Shown piece by piece: positions 56,101-64,000 of a DNA stretch of 64,000 nucleotides. The translations under genes were made by a program, and so were the position numbers. Under the pieces are notes generated by a model. That model saw nothing but the letters and a program-made list of their open reading frames with translations, was not told where the DNA came from and ran no database searches. Numbering within the stretch: position 1 is the stretch's first letter; every line of letters starts with the position of its first letter. The DNA comes from Sphingomonas sp. PP-CE-3G-477 (GTDB lineage Bacteria; Pseudomonadota; Alphaproteobacteria; Sphingomonadales; Sphingomonadaceae): the NCBI RefSeq assembly GCF_003050745.1, contig NZ_QAOF01000001.1:992001-1056000 (forward strand). The letters run 5' to 3'.

Positions 56101-56241
56101 AAATCCTCCCCGTGTCGGGGAGGTGGCAGCCCACTCGGACTGACGGAGGGGGCGCTCCACGACCGTAACGCTCGCGATGAACCCCCTCCACCCTTCGGCA
56201 AAGGTGCCGAACGGTCCCCCTCCCCGTGCCGGGGAGGATTA
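56101..56241. repeat. long imperfect inverted repeat, family A
   Basis: AATCCTCCCCGTGTCGGGGAGG faces CCTCCCCGTGCCGGGGAGGATT across about 100 bases. GACGGAGGGGGCG and CCCCCTCC lie inside, like the copy at 4154. It separates the amn start from the peroxiredoxin stop. Confidence 0.85.
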
Positions 56242-56718
56242 GATCTCGCTCAGCAGGTGCTCGGCCGAGCTCACCTTGAACTCGCCGGGAGCCTCGACGT
56301 TTAGCTGCTCGACCACGCCGTCGTTGACCAGCATCGAGTAACGCTGGCTACGTGTGCCCATGCCGAAGCCCGAGCCGTCCATCGTCAGCCCGATCGCCTT
56401 GGCGAAATCGGCATTGCCGTCCGCCAGCATCGTGATGTCGCCGGCGCCGGCCGACTTGCCCCATGCGCCCATCACGAAAGCGTCGTTGACCGACACGCAG
56501 GCGATCTCGTCGACGCCCTTGGCCTTCAGCTCGGCTTCCTTCTCGACGAAACCCGGCAAATGCTTGGCCGAGCAGGTCGGCGTGAATGCGCCAGGGACCG
56601 CGAACAGCGCAACCTTACGGCCCTTGAAGAAGCTGCCGGTATCGACCTGGTCGGGGCCATCCGCGGTGGCCTTGACGAGAGTGGTGGTGGGAAGCCGGTC
56701 GCCGACGCTGATCGTCAT
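56239..56718 (-). CDS. peroxiredoxin (Prx5-type)
   Basis: A 159-residue thiol peroxidase of the AhpC/TSA superfamily. The peroxidatic Cys lies in VPGAFTPTCSAKHLPGF; a second Cys occurs in EIACVSVNDAFVM. The family reduces hydrogen peroxide and alkyl peroxides in the cytoplasm, often with glutaredoxin or glutathione. The start at 56718 gives MTISVGDRLPTTTLV. It is divergent from yqgE. Confidence 0.93.
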   Translation of the reverse strand: MTISVGDRLPTTTLVKATADGPDQVDTGSFFKGRKVALFAVPGAFTPTCSAKHLPGFVEKEAELKAKGVDEIACVSVNDAFVMGAWGKSAGAGDITMLADGNADFAKAIGLTMDGSGFGMGTRSQRYSMLVNDGVVEQLNVEAPGEFKVSSAEHLLSEI

Positions 56719-56814
56719 CTGAAATCTCCTGTGCCGCGCGGTCGTCGCGCGCGGTGCGTACCTTGGACGCCGGACGGCGGATTTCAAGCGTGGCGACGGG
56801 GTACGCGCAACGCT

Positions 56815-57387
56815 ATGTTCCTGGTCATGGACAAAACGCGCTTTCTTTCGGGACAATTCCTGCTCGCGATGCCTGGCATGAGCGACCCACGCTTCGCCCG
56901 CGCCGTGATCGCGATGTGTAGCCATGACGAGAATGGCGCGATCGGGATCGGGATCGGTGCGACGATCGACGGTTTGGGCTTCCACGACCTCCTCGAACAG
57001 TTCGGGATCGAGCCGGGCGATGCGCCGAATGCGCCGGTACATTTCGGCGGCCCGGTCGAGCCGCGTCGTGGGTTCGTCGTACACTCGTCCGACTGGGGCG
57101 GGCAGGACTCGGTCGATGTCGCCGGGCGGTGGAAGCTGTCGAGCACGGTCGACGTGCTGCGAGCGATCGCCGAGGGGAAGGGCCCGTCGGAGTGGGTGGT
57201 GGCGCTTGGCTATGCCGGTTGGGATGGCGGACAGCTGGAGGGTGAGCTGTCGCGGCCGGGGTGGTTCAACGTGGCCGGCGATGTCGAACTGCTGTTCGAG
57301 ACCGCGGCGGAGGATCGCTGGACGCTGGCCTTCGCGCAGGCTGGCGTGGATCCGCGGTTGCTGGTGGCGGAGACGGGTAGGGCGTAA
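56815..57387 (+). CDS. YqgE/AlgH family protein
   Basis: A 190-residue protein of the conserved YqgE/AlgH family: [38 protein letters not shown], then [20 protein letters not shown] and [18 protein letters not shown]. The biochemical role is not established. The start could be 56815 (MFLVMDKTR) or 56827 (MDKTR). Confidence 0.93.
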   Translation: MFLVMDKTRFLSGQFLLAMPGMSDPRFARAVIAMCSHDENGAIGIGIGATIDGLGFHDLLEQFGIEPGDAPNAPVHFGGPVEPRRGFVVHSSDWGGQDSVDVAGRWKLSSTVDVLRAIAEGKGPSEWVVALGYAGWDGGQLEGELSRPGWFNVAGDVELLFETAAEDRWTLAFAQAGVDPRLLVAETGRA

Positions 57388-57390
57388 TCT

Positions 57391-57500
57391 TCCCCCCTCC
57401 CTGGAAGGGAGGGGCCGGGGGTGGGTCGGCCGGTTGGCTAGCCGTGCGCCCGCCTCGAACCGACCCGCCCCCAACCCCTCCCTTCCAGGGAGGGGAGCCG
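57391..57500. repeat. inverted repeat between yqgE and ahcY
   Basis: CCCCCCTCCCTGGAAGGGAGG faces CCCCTCCCTTCCAGGGAGGGG, with GGGGGTGGGTCGG and CCGACCCGCCCCC inside. Related to family A by its C/G-rich stems, but a separate sequence. Confidence 0.82.
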
Positions 57501-57543
57501 AAGAAGGGCAACGCAGCTTACACAGCGTGCATCCCCAAACGTC

Positions 57544-57563
57544 ATATAAAGATATCTTTATAT
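57544..57563. promoter_or_regulatory. perfect 20-bp palindrome, probable SahR-type operator of ahcY
   Basis: ATATAAAGAT followed by its exact mirror ATCTTTATAT, 86 bases before the chosen ahcY start, in an otherwise GC-rich genome. Palindromes of this type with a central GATATC are known upstream of methionine-cycle genes controlled by ArsR-family regulators sensing S-adenosylhomocysteine. The assignment to SahR is inference. Confidence 0.7.
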
Positions 57564-57649
57564 TTGATTTGGGGCCTCCACTCTTCTATGATGCAGTATC
57601 CGGCACGGGCATGAGGCTCGCCGATCACGATATTCTCAGGAGACTCCTC

Positions 57650-59083
57650 GTGGCCACCACGCTTGCGCCTACGAAGACCGACGCCAAGGCCGACTACGTC
57701 GTCGCAGACATCAGCCTCGCCGATTTCGGCCGCGCCGAGATCAACATCGCCGAGACCGAAATGCCCGGCCTGATGTCGCTGCGCACCGAATTCGGCGCAG
57801 CACAGCCGCTCAAGGGCGCGCGGATCACCGGTTCGCTGCACATGACGATCCAGACCGCCGTGCTGATCGAGACGCTGACCGCGCTCGGCGCCGACGTCCG
57901 CTGGGCGACCTGCAACATCTTCTCGACGCAGGACCATGCCGCCGCCGCAATCGCCGCGACTGGCGTGCCGGTGTTCGCGATCAAGGGCGAGAGCCTTGCG
58001 GATTACTGGAACTATGTCGGCGATATCTTCTCGTGGGATCGCGACGTAGAGGGCCAGACCGCCAACATCATCCTCGATGACGGCGGCGATGCGACGATGT
58101 TCGCCCTCTGGGGTGCCAAGCTCGAAGCCGGTCACACGATGCCCGAGCCCGAGAACGAGGAAGAGGTCGAGATGCAGCGTGCGCTCAAGGCGTACGTCGC
58201 GAAGAACCCCGGCTACCTCACCGAGACCGTCAAGAACCTGAAGGGCGTCTCGGAAGAGACCACCACCGGTGTTCACCGCCTGTACGAGATCGCCAAGAAG
58301 GGCGAGCTGCCGTTCCCCGCGATCAACGTCAACGACTCGGTGACCAAGTCGAAGTTCGACAACCTCTACGGTTGCAAGGAGTCGCTGGTCGACGCGATCC
58401 GTCGCGCGACCGACGTCATGCTCGCCGGCAAGGTCGCCGCGGTCGCTGGTTTCGGTGACGTCGGCAAGGGCTCGGCCCAGTCGCTTCGCAACGGCGGCGC
58501 GCGCGTGATGGTCACCGAAGTCGATCCGATCTGCGCACTGCAGGCGGCGATGGAGGGCTTCGAAGTCGTGACGATGGAAGAGGCCGTGACCCGCGCCGAC
58601 ATCTTCGTGACCGCGACCGGCAATGCCGACGTCATCACCGCCGATCACATGAAGGCGATGAAGCCGATGTCGATCGTCTGCAACATCGGCCACTTCGACT
58701 CGGAGATCCAGATCGCCGCGCTGTCGAACTACGACTGGACCGAAGTGAAGCCCGGCACCGACCTGGTGAAGTTCCCGGACGGCAAGCAGATCATCATCCT
58801 GGCGAAGGGTCGCCTGGTGAACCTCGGTTGCGCCACCGGCCACCCATCGTTCGTGATGTCGGCCTCGTTCACCAACCAGACGCTCGCGCAGATCGAGCTC
58901 TGGACCAAGGGTGAGAACTACAAGAACGAAGTCTACGTCCTGCCGAAGCACCTCGACGAGAAGGTCGCGATGCTCCACCTCGAGAAGCTCGGCGTAAAGC
59001 TGTCGAAGCTGTCGGACAAGCAGGCCGGCTACATCGGCGTGCCGGTCGAGGGCCCGTTCAAGCCGGACCATTACCGCTACTAA
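57650..59083 (+). CDS. ahcY: adenosylhomocysteinase
   Basis: Hydrolyses S-adenosylhomocysteine to adenosine and homocysteine, with tightly bound NAD. The 477-residue protein has [20 protein letters not shown], the NAD-binding motif [44 protein letters not shown] and the C-terminal tail ending PDHYRY. It carries the insertion of about 40 residues ([19 protein letters not shown]...) found in most bacterial enzymes. No ATG fits; GTG at 57650 is preceded by AGGAG at 7 bases and gives [16 protein letters not shown]. Confidence 0.95.
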   Translation: MATTLAPTKTDAKADYVVADISLADFGRAEINIAETEMPGLMSLRTEFGAAQPLKGARITGSLHMTIQTAVLIETLTALGADVRWATCNIFSTQDHAAAAIAATGVPVFAIKGESLADYWNYVGDIFSWDRDVEGQTANIILDDGGDATMFALWGAKLEAGHTMPEPENEEEVEMQRALKAYVAKNPGYLTETVKNLKGVSEETTTGVHRLYEIAKKGELPFPAINVNDSVTKSKFDNLYGCKESLVDAIRRATDVMLAGKVAAVAGFGDVGKGSAQSLRNGGARVMVTEVDPICALQAAMEGFEVVTMEEAVTRADIFVTATGNADVITADHMKAMKPMSIVCNIGHFDSEIQIAALSNYDWTEVKPGTDLVKFPDGKQIIILAKGRLVNLGCATGHPSFVMSASFTNQTLAQIELWTKGENYKNEVYVLPKHLDEKVAMLHLEKLGVKLSKLSDKQAGYIGVPVEGPFKPDHYRY

Positions 59084-59120
59084 GATAGCCGCCACGATCG
59101 CTGTCGCGGTCGTTGCCGGG

Positions 59121-59157
59121 AAGGCCGCGTCTACCGAGAGGTAGGCGCGGCCTTTTT
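59121..59157 (+). terminator. intrinsic terminator after ahcY
   Basis: Stem AAGGCCGCG-CTACC / GGTAG-CGCGGCCTT with one T:G mismatch and a GAGA loop, followed by a T-run (TTTTT). Confidence 0.88.
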
Positions 59158-59322
59158 CGTTCGTGTTCGCTTGGAGGTGCTGCCGGGCGCGGAATCGTTG
59201 GCGAGTCGGCTGGTTCGCGGATGGCTGTCAGGAGGGATTCCAGCCTCGGTGGACTAAGCAGTTACCCCGGCAAGTACCGCGTCCAATCGGTATCTCGTCC
59301 CGTCGCGCACCCGATTCATCGG

Positions 59323-59340
59323 ATATAGGATATCGTATAT
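59323..59340. promoter_or_regulatory. near-perfect palindrome upstream of the TonB-dependent receptor
   Basis: ATATAGGATATCGTATAT pairs at 8 of 9 positions around a central GATATC. It is followed by AT-rich sequence and TTGACA at 59346-59351, which may be a -35 element. Probably an operator for a LacI- or GntR-type repressor of the receptor/glycosidase locus; the regulator is not in the window. Confidence 0.5.
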
Positions 59341-59404
59341 TATATTTGACAATGTCTTGAGGGCGTGATGAACTGTTCCCAACACATCAGGAAACGGGGC
59401 ATTC

Positions 59405-62356
59405 ATGAAATCTTTCGCCAGTCTGCGCGGTAATCGTTCGAGCATCGGTACGGTCGTGGCGATGCTTCTTTCGTCCAGCGCCTACGCGCAGGTCCTGCCC
59501 GTCCCCCAGCCGGGCACGACCGCGACGAACGAGGCCGGCGAAGATTCGATCGTCGTGACGGGGACGCGCATCCGGCGCCCTGACCTTGCGAGCAACAGCC
59601 CGATCACGTCGGTGACGGATCAGGAAATCAAATATCAGGGCGCGGTGAACGTCGAGAGCGTGCTGAACCGGCTGCCGCAGTTCAAGGCCGATGCGAACGA
59701 GAACGTCTCGAACGGGTCTGACGGTACGGCCAACATCAACCTTCGCAGCCTGGGGCCGAACCGGACTCTGGTCCTGCTCAGCGGCCAGCGGTTGCTGCCC
59801 CAGCAGGCGATGGATCTGAACTTCGTCCCGTCGACGCTGATCGACCGGGTCGACGTGGTGACCGGCGGCGCGTCCGCGGTGTACGGGTCCGACGCGGTGG
59901 CGGGCGTGGTGAACTTCGTGCTGAAGGATCATCTCGACGGGTTGCGGATCGATGTGCAGTCCGGGCTCGGCGTTCACACCAACGACAACAGCGCGGTGCG
60001 CGATATCATCACGACGCGCGGCTATGCCAATGCGCCGCACCGCGTCGCCGATGGCGGCAAGCAGGATATCAACGCGGCGTACGGCAAGAACTTCGCCGAC
60101 GGCCGTGGCAACATCACTGTCTATGGCGGGTATCGCCACACCGATCCGGTGTTGCAGGCGAGCCGCGACGTTTCGGCGTGCGCGCTGAACCAGGCAGACG
60201 ATGCCGGCACGGGGCTGGTGTGTGGCGGATCGAGCAACTCGCCCTACGGCACGTTCGCCCCGCTCGGCGGGCCCAATGCCGGCAAGACGCTGACCAACAA
60301 CATCGACGGGACGCGGACCTGGGTGCCCTACACCTCGGCCTACGCGTACAACTACTCGCCGACCAACTACCTCCAGCGCTCCGACGATCGCTACATCGGC
60401 GGCGGGTTCGCCAAGTTCGAGATCGCGCCGATCGCCGAGGTCTATGGCAGCTTCATGTACATGAAGGATCACACCTTCTCGCAGGTCGCACCATCCGCGC
60501 TGTTCCTGGGAACGAGCTTCACCGTACCGTGCAACAACCCGCTGATGAGCACCGCGCAACAACAGTCGTTATGCGGACCGACCGCCGGCACCGCGGCGAC
60601 GCAGGATACGCTGATCGGCTACCGCCTCGGTGACGGCCAGTCGCGCCGCGACGATCTTCGCCATCAGGATTACCGCTATTCCGCCGGCGTGCGCGGCGAT
60701 CTCGGCCACGGCTTTCAGTACGACGTGAACTATCTGCATTCGCTGGTGAAGTTCAACGAGACGTACATGAACAACGTCGACAATGTGAAGGCGCAGCGCG
60801 CGCTCGACGTGGTCAACGTCAACGGCGTGCCGACCTGCCGTTCGGTGATCGACGGCAGCGATCCCGCCTGCATTCCGGTCAACGTCTTCCAGCCCAACGC
60901 GATCACCGACACGCAGGCCGCCTATCTGTTCTCGGAGAGCAACACCGCGTCGCGCAATGCGCTCACGGTGATCTCCGCGAATGTCAACGGCGACCTCGGC
61001 ACGTTCGGCATCACCAGCCCCTGGGCCAAGCGCGGCGTCAACATCGCGCTGGGCGCGGAACGTCGCCGCGAGACGCTCAACTATACGGCGGATGCGGTCG
61101 CCGAACAGGGCGGCGTGACCGACTCGGACGGGCGCATTACCGTCAACGAAGCGTACGGCGAGATCGAAATTCCGATCCTGCAGGACCTGCCGTTCGCGCA
61201 TGCGCTGACGATCAACGGCGGCCTTCGGTATTCGGCGTATCGCAACGACCAGCAATCGACCGGCCTGAAGTCAAAGTACAACGTCTGGACCTACAAGGGT
61301 GAGGCAAGCTGGGCACCGTCGCAGGATGCGCGTCTTCGCTTCAGCTACAACCGCGCGATCCGCGCACCCAATATCGCCGAACTGTTCGGATCGCGATCGA
61401 TCGGCAACGTCGCCGCACAGGATCCGTGCTCGGGCGCCTCGCCGACCGTATCGTTCGACGTCTGCCGGCTGACCGGCGTGACACAGGCCCAATATGGCAG
61501 CATCATCGAATGCCCGTCGGACACCTGTTCGGCACAGTTCGGCGGGAACGTCGCGCTGAAGCCCGAAAAGGCGGATACCTATACCGCGGGTATCGTCCTG
61601 ACGCCGCGAATGGTGCGCAATTTGACGCTGACCGTCGATTATTTCCACATCAAGGTGAAGGACTATATCAGCTCGGTCGATCCTTCGCTGGCGATCAGCC
61701 AGTGCGTCGCAGGCGGCGATCCATTCTATTGCGGACTGTTCACGCGCGATCCACGCTCGGGCGCGATCTTCGGTACCAATGGCTATATCGTCTCGACGAC
61801 CTACAATACCGGATCGCTGACGACCTCCGGGGTCGACATCACCGCAGATTACACGTTCGGGATCGGCGCGCTCGGCAAGCTCAACGTGAACCTGGTCGGC
61901 ACGCGCCTGATCGAGCAGACCTCCGAACCGCTGGCCGGTCTCGGCAGCTTCGATTGCAAGGGGCTGTACGGCTATACCTGCGCCCAGCCCAACCCGACAT
62001 GGCGGCATGCGATGCGGGCGACGTGGCAGATCCCGCAGGGTGCCTCGGTGTCGGTTGCCTGGCGCCATACCGACTCGGTCAAGTTGTCGTCGTTGGCGGA
62101 CAACAGCTTTTTGGACCAGAATGCGAAGAGCAACATCAACCGGAAGATCTCGGCGTACAACTACATCGATCTCGCGGGCACCGTTGCGGTCGGGGAGGGG
62201 CTCCAGTTGCGGGCGGGCGTCAATAACCTGTTCGACAAGGACCCGCCGGCGATCGCAGCCGGCATCCTGTCGTCGTTCGGCAACGGCAACACATATCCTG
62301 GCGTGTACGATACGCTCGGGCGGACGATGTTCGTCGGCGCCACGGTGAACTTCTGA
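59405..62356 (+). CDS. TonB-dependent outer-membrane receptor
   Basis: A 983-residue TonB-dependent receptor with a signal peptide (cut near SSAYAQ). The plug domain starts with EDSIVVTGTRIRRPDLAS (TonB-box-like DSIVVTG), then INLRSLGPNRTLVLLSGQR and VDVVTGGASAVYGSDAVAGVVNFVLK. The C-terminal barrel ends in Phe (FVGATVNF). The large size and the 'RIRRPDLASNSPITSV' plug are typical of sphingomonad/Caulobacter-type receptors for oligosaccharides. The enzyme gene that follows starts 19 bases after its stop, pointing to a sugar ligand. Confidence 0.95.
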   Translation: MKSFASLRGNRSSIGTVVAMLLSSSAYAQVLPVPQPGTTATNEAGEDSIVVTGTRIRRPDLASNSPITSVTDQEIKYQGAVNVESVLNRLPQFKADANENVSNGSDGTANINLRSLGPNRTLVLLSGQRLLPQQAMDLNFVPSTLIDRVDVVTGGASAVYGSDAVAGVVNFVLKDHLDGLRIDVQSGLGVHTNDNSAVRDIITTRGYANAPHRVADGGKQDINAAYGKNFADGRGNITVYGGYRHTDPVLQASRDVSACALNQADDAGTGLVCGGSSNSPYGTFAPLGGPNAGKTLTNNIDGTRTWVPYTSAYAYNYSPTNYLQRSDDRYIGGGFAKFEIAPIAEVYGSFMYMKDHTFSQVAPSALFLGTSFTVPCNNPLMSTAQQQSLCGPTAGTAATQDTLIGYRLGDGQSRRDDLRHQDYRYSAGVRGDLGHGFQYDVNYLHSLVKFNETYMNNVDNVKAQRALDVVNVNGVPTCRSVIDGSDPACIPVNVFQPNAITDTQAAYLFSESNTASRNALTVISANVNGDLGTFGITSPWAKRGVNIALGAERRRETLNYTADAVAEQGGVTDSDGRITVNEAYGEIEIPILQDLPFAHALTINGGLRYSAYRNDQQSTGLKSKYNVWTYKGEASWAPSQDARLRFSYNRAIRAPNIAELFGSRSIGNVAAQDPCSGASPTVSFDVCRLTGVTQAQYGSIIECPSDTCSAQFGGNVALKPEKADTYTAGIVLTPRMVRNLTLTVDYFHIKVKDYISSVDPSLAISQCVAGGDPFYCGLFTRDPRSGAIFGTNGYIVSTTYNTGSLTTSGVDITADYTFGIGALGKLNVNLVGTRLIEQTSEPLAGLGSFDCKGLYGYTCAQPNPTWRHAMRATWQIPQGASVSVAWRHTDSVKLSSLADNSFLDQNAKSNINRKISAYNYIDLAGTVAVGEGLQLRAGVNNLFDKDPPAIAAGILSSFGNGNTYPGVYDTLGRTMFVGATVNF

Positions 62357-62375
62357 CGCGGATTGGGATGACGAT

Positions 62376-64000
62376 ATGACGCGTTTCGGCCGCCGCGACG
62401 TTTTGAAGACGGGCGGCGTGTCCGCACTCGCCGCCATCGTTCCCGCAGGGGCGATCGGTGCGGCGGAAACGGCGCAACGGGCAAATCCGCGCGAGATCGC
62501 GTCGCTCGGGACCGGGTGGCGGTTCCACCTCGGCCATGCGAGCGATCCGGTGAAGGATTTCGGCTTCGGTCGCTCGCACGACACGTATGGCAAGTCGGGC
62601 GATGTCGGCACGCCGGTTGCCGAACCCAAGTTCGACGACAGCGCGTGGGAAGCGGTGACGCTGCCACACGACTGGGCGGTCGACCTGCCGTTCGAACAGT
62701 TTGGGCCGGCAGGAAGCGAGGCGGATCGGACCGGATCGTTCCAGGGGTTCAAGCCGGTCGGGCGGATGTGGCCGGCGACCAGCGTCGGCTGGTATCGGCG
62801 CGTGATCGCATTGGCGAAGGCGGATGCGGGGCGGCGGTTGCTGCTCCAGTTCGACGGGGTGGCGCGCGACTGCATCGTGATCCTCAACGGTTTCGTCGTG
62901 GGATCGAACGAGAGCGGTTATGCGCCGTTCGAGATCGACGTCACCGACTTCGCCAAATCTGGCGAGGACAATGTGCTCGTCATCCGCTGCGACGTGAGCC
63001 GGGGCGAGGCGTGGTCGTACGAGGGAGCGGGGCTCTACCGCGACGTGCGGCTGGTGAAGACCGCGCCTGTGCATGTCCGGCGATGGGGGGCGACCGTGCG
63101 GTGCTCGGTCGGCTCGGATGGCGCGATCGTGCGGGTCTCGACCGAGATCGACAATGACGGTCCCGCCGCCAGTGCGCGCGTGCGGTCCACGGTGGTCGGG
63201 CCGGACGGGACGACGGTCGCGGTGCTGTTTGCGGACCCGCTGGACTTGCCGGCCTGGGGGAAGGCGATTGGGGCGCAGGACACGCGCATTGCTGCGCCCG
63301 CGCTCTGGTCGCTGGAAACGCCGCATCTCTACACCTTGGTCAGCGAGATCCTCGTCGATGGCGTGGTGGTGGACCGCGACACGTGCACATTCGGCATCCG
63401 CACTATCCGCTTCGACGCAACGCTCGGGTTCTTCCTCAATGGCAAGCCGGTCAAGATCAAGGGCACCTGCAACCATCAGGATCACGCCGGGGTCGGCTTC
63501 GCGGTGCCTGACAGCCTGCACGTCTGGCGGCTCGAACGGCTGAAGGCGATGGGCAGTAACGCCTATCGCTCGACGCATCATTCGCCGTCGCCCGCGATCC
63601 TCGACGCGTGCGACCGGATGGGCCTGCTGATGATCGACGAGACGCGGCAGATGTCGAGCAACGCCGAGGGGATGGGGCAACTCGAACGGATGGTGCGGCA
63701 GGGGCGCAATCACCCGAGCATCATCCTGTGGAGCATCGGCAACGAGGAGATCCATCGCGGTACGCAGACCGGCGCACGGATCGCCGAGACGATGAAGCGC
63801 AAGGTCTACGACCTCGACGGGACGCGGCCGGTGACGGAGGCGTTCAACGGCAAGTTCGGGGAGGGCGCGTCGCGCGTGCTCGACGTGATGGGGTGCAATT
63901 ACTACCTCGACGCGATCGATCCGTACCATGCCGCGCACCCCGACATGCCGATGATCGGCACCGAGACGGGCAGCACGGTGATGACCCGCGGCGAATATGC
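62376..64000 (+). CDS. glycoside hydrolase family 2 (beta-galactosidase-like), 5' part
   Basis: At least 541 residues, cut by the window end. It has a Tat signal (RFGRRDVLKTGGVSALAAIVPAGAIGA). The GH2 sugar-binding domain shows WRFHLG, TLPHDWAVDLPF, RRLLLQFDGVARDCIVILNG and SYEGAGLYRDVRL. The Ig-like domain and the TIM barrel follow, with FGIRTIRFDATLGFFLNGKPVKIKG, NAYRSTHHSPSPAILDACDRMGLLMIDE, the acid/base Glu in LWSIGNEE and the likely nucleophile Glu in IGTETGS near the edge. The ATG at 62376 is 19 bases after the receptor stop, so the two are probably co-transcribed. The exact sugar is unknown. Confidence 0.93.
   Translation, partial: MTRFGRRDVLKTGGVSALAAIVPAGAIGAAETAQRANPREIASLGTGWRFHLGHASDPVKDFGFGRSHDTYGKSGDVGTPVAEPKFDDSAWEAVTLPHDWAVDLPFEQFGPAGSEADRTGSFQGFKPVGRMWPATSVGWYRRVIALAKADAGRRLLLQFDGVARDCIVILNGFVVGSNESGYAPFEIDVTDFAKSGEDNVLVIRCDVSRGEAWSYEGAGLYRDVRLVKTAPVHVRRWGATVRCSVGSDGAIVRVSTEIDNDGPAASARVRSTVVGPDGTTVAVLFADPLDLPAWGKAIGAQDTRIAAPALWSLETPHLYTLVSEILVDGVVVDRDTCTFGIRTIRFDATLGFFLNGKPVKIKGTCNHQDHAGVGFAVPDSLHVWRLERLKAMGSNAYRSTHHSPSPAILDACDRMGLLMIDETRQMSSNAEGMGQLERMVRQGRNHPSIILWSIGNEEIHRGTQTGARIAETMKRKVYDLDGTRPVTEAFNGKFGEGASRVLDVMGCNYYLDAIDPYHAAHPDMPMIGTETGSTVMTRGEY

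Noticed and set aside
57500..57650. Possible SAM or SAH riboswitch before ahcY
   Set aside because: I could not find the conserved core of the SAH riboswitch or of SAM-II. The strongest signal is a DNA palindrome better suited to a protein.
57553..59083. Longer ahcY starting upstream at ATG 57611 or further left
   Set aside because: The GTG at 57650 has an AGGAG at 7 bases and gives the normal family length; upstream sequence runs into the palindrome and repeats.

Overview
The window is about 64 kb of GC-rich chromosome from an alphaproteobacterium, most probably Sphingomonas or a close sphingomonad. Three things point there: the gene order nuoN-birA-coaX-rnj-DUF1467, the set trpGDC-moaC / moeA-lexA-comEC / gltX-gltA, and the many intergenic palindromes typical of sphingomonad genomes. 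I see no rRNA, tRNA, CRISPR array, prophage or complete insertion sequence. The genes are mostly core or periplasm and envelope genes. The genus call is my inference from gene content.

Layout. 1-4.1 kb (+): tail of the respiratory complex I operon, then biotin ligase, pantothenate kinase, RNase J and a small membrane protein. 4.3-11.8 kb: a dehydrogenase, then a group of poorly described genes. These are a large membrane-anchored coiled-coil protein, an HPt-like protein, a nucleotidyltransferase-like membrane protein, a DUF2336 protein and a PAS/histidine-kinase-like protein. Both the HPt-like and the kinase-like protein lack the phospho-accepting histidine. 11.8-18.2 kb: gltA, gltX, comEC, a repeat-rich 700 bp gap and lexA with a three-half-site SOS operator. 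18.2-28.6 kb: molybdopterin genes (moeA, moaC), tryptophan genes (trpC, trpD, trpG, trpE), a PpiD-type chaperone and tpiA. A reverse-oriented tonB-like gene with repeats splits moaC from moeA.

28.7-46.2 kb: periplasmic and membrane functions (M17 aminopeptidase, serine beta-lactamase-like hydrolase, CocE-type hydrolase, CHAP protein, DPP-IV-like S9 peptidase, MgtC), rimO, anmK, a MoxR ATPase and a CoxE-type VWA protein, and asd. 46.7-51 kb: a 1433-residue trimeric autotransporter adhesin with internal 135-140-residue repeats. 51-59 kb: alpha/beta hydrolase, M2 (ACE-like) peptidase, AMP nucleosidase, peroxiredoxin, YqgE, and ahcY with a perfect 20-bp palindrome in its leader. 59.4-64 kb: a TonB-dependent receptor followed by a Tat-exported glycoside hydrolase family 2 enzyme that runs off the window, which looks like the start of a glycan-utilisation locus.

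The best leads for something undescribed are the 5.1-11.6 kb group with two phosphorelay proteins that have lost their phospho-histidine, the membrane protein at 7.9-9.1 kb, and the inverted-repeat elements built from iterated short units at 16.8-17.2 kb. No single locus proves a new system.
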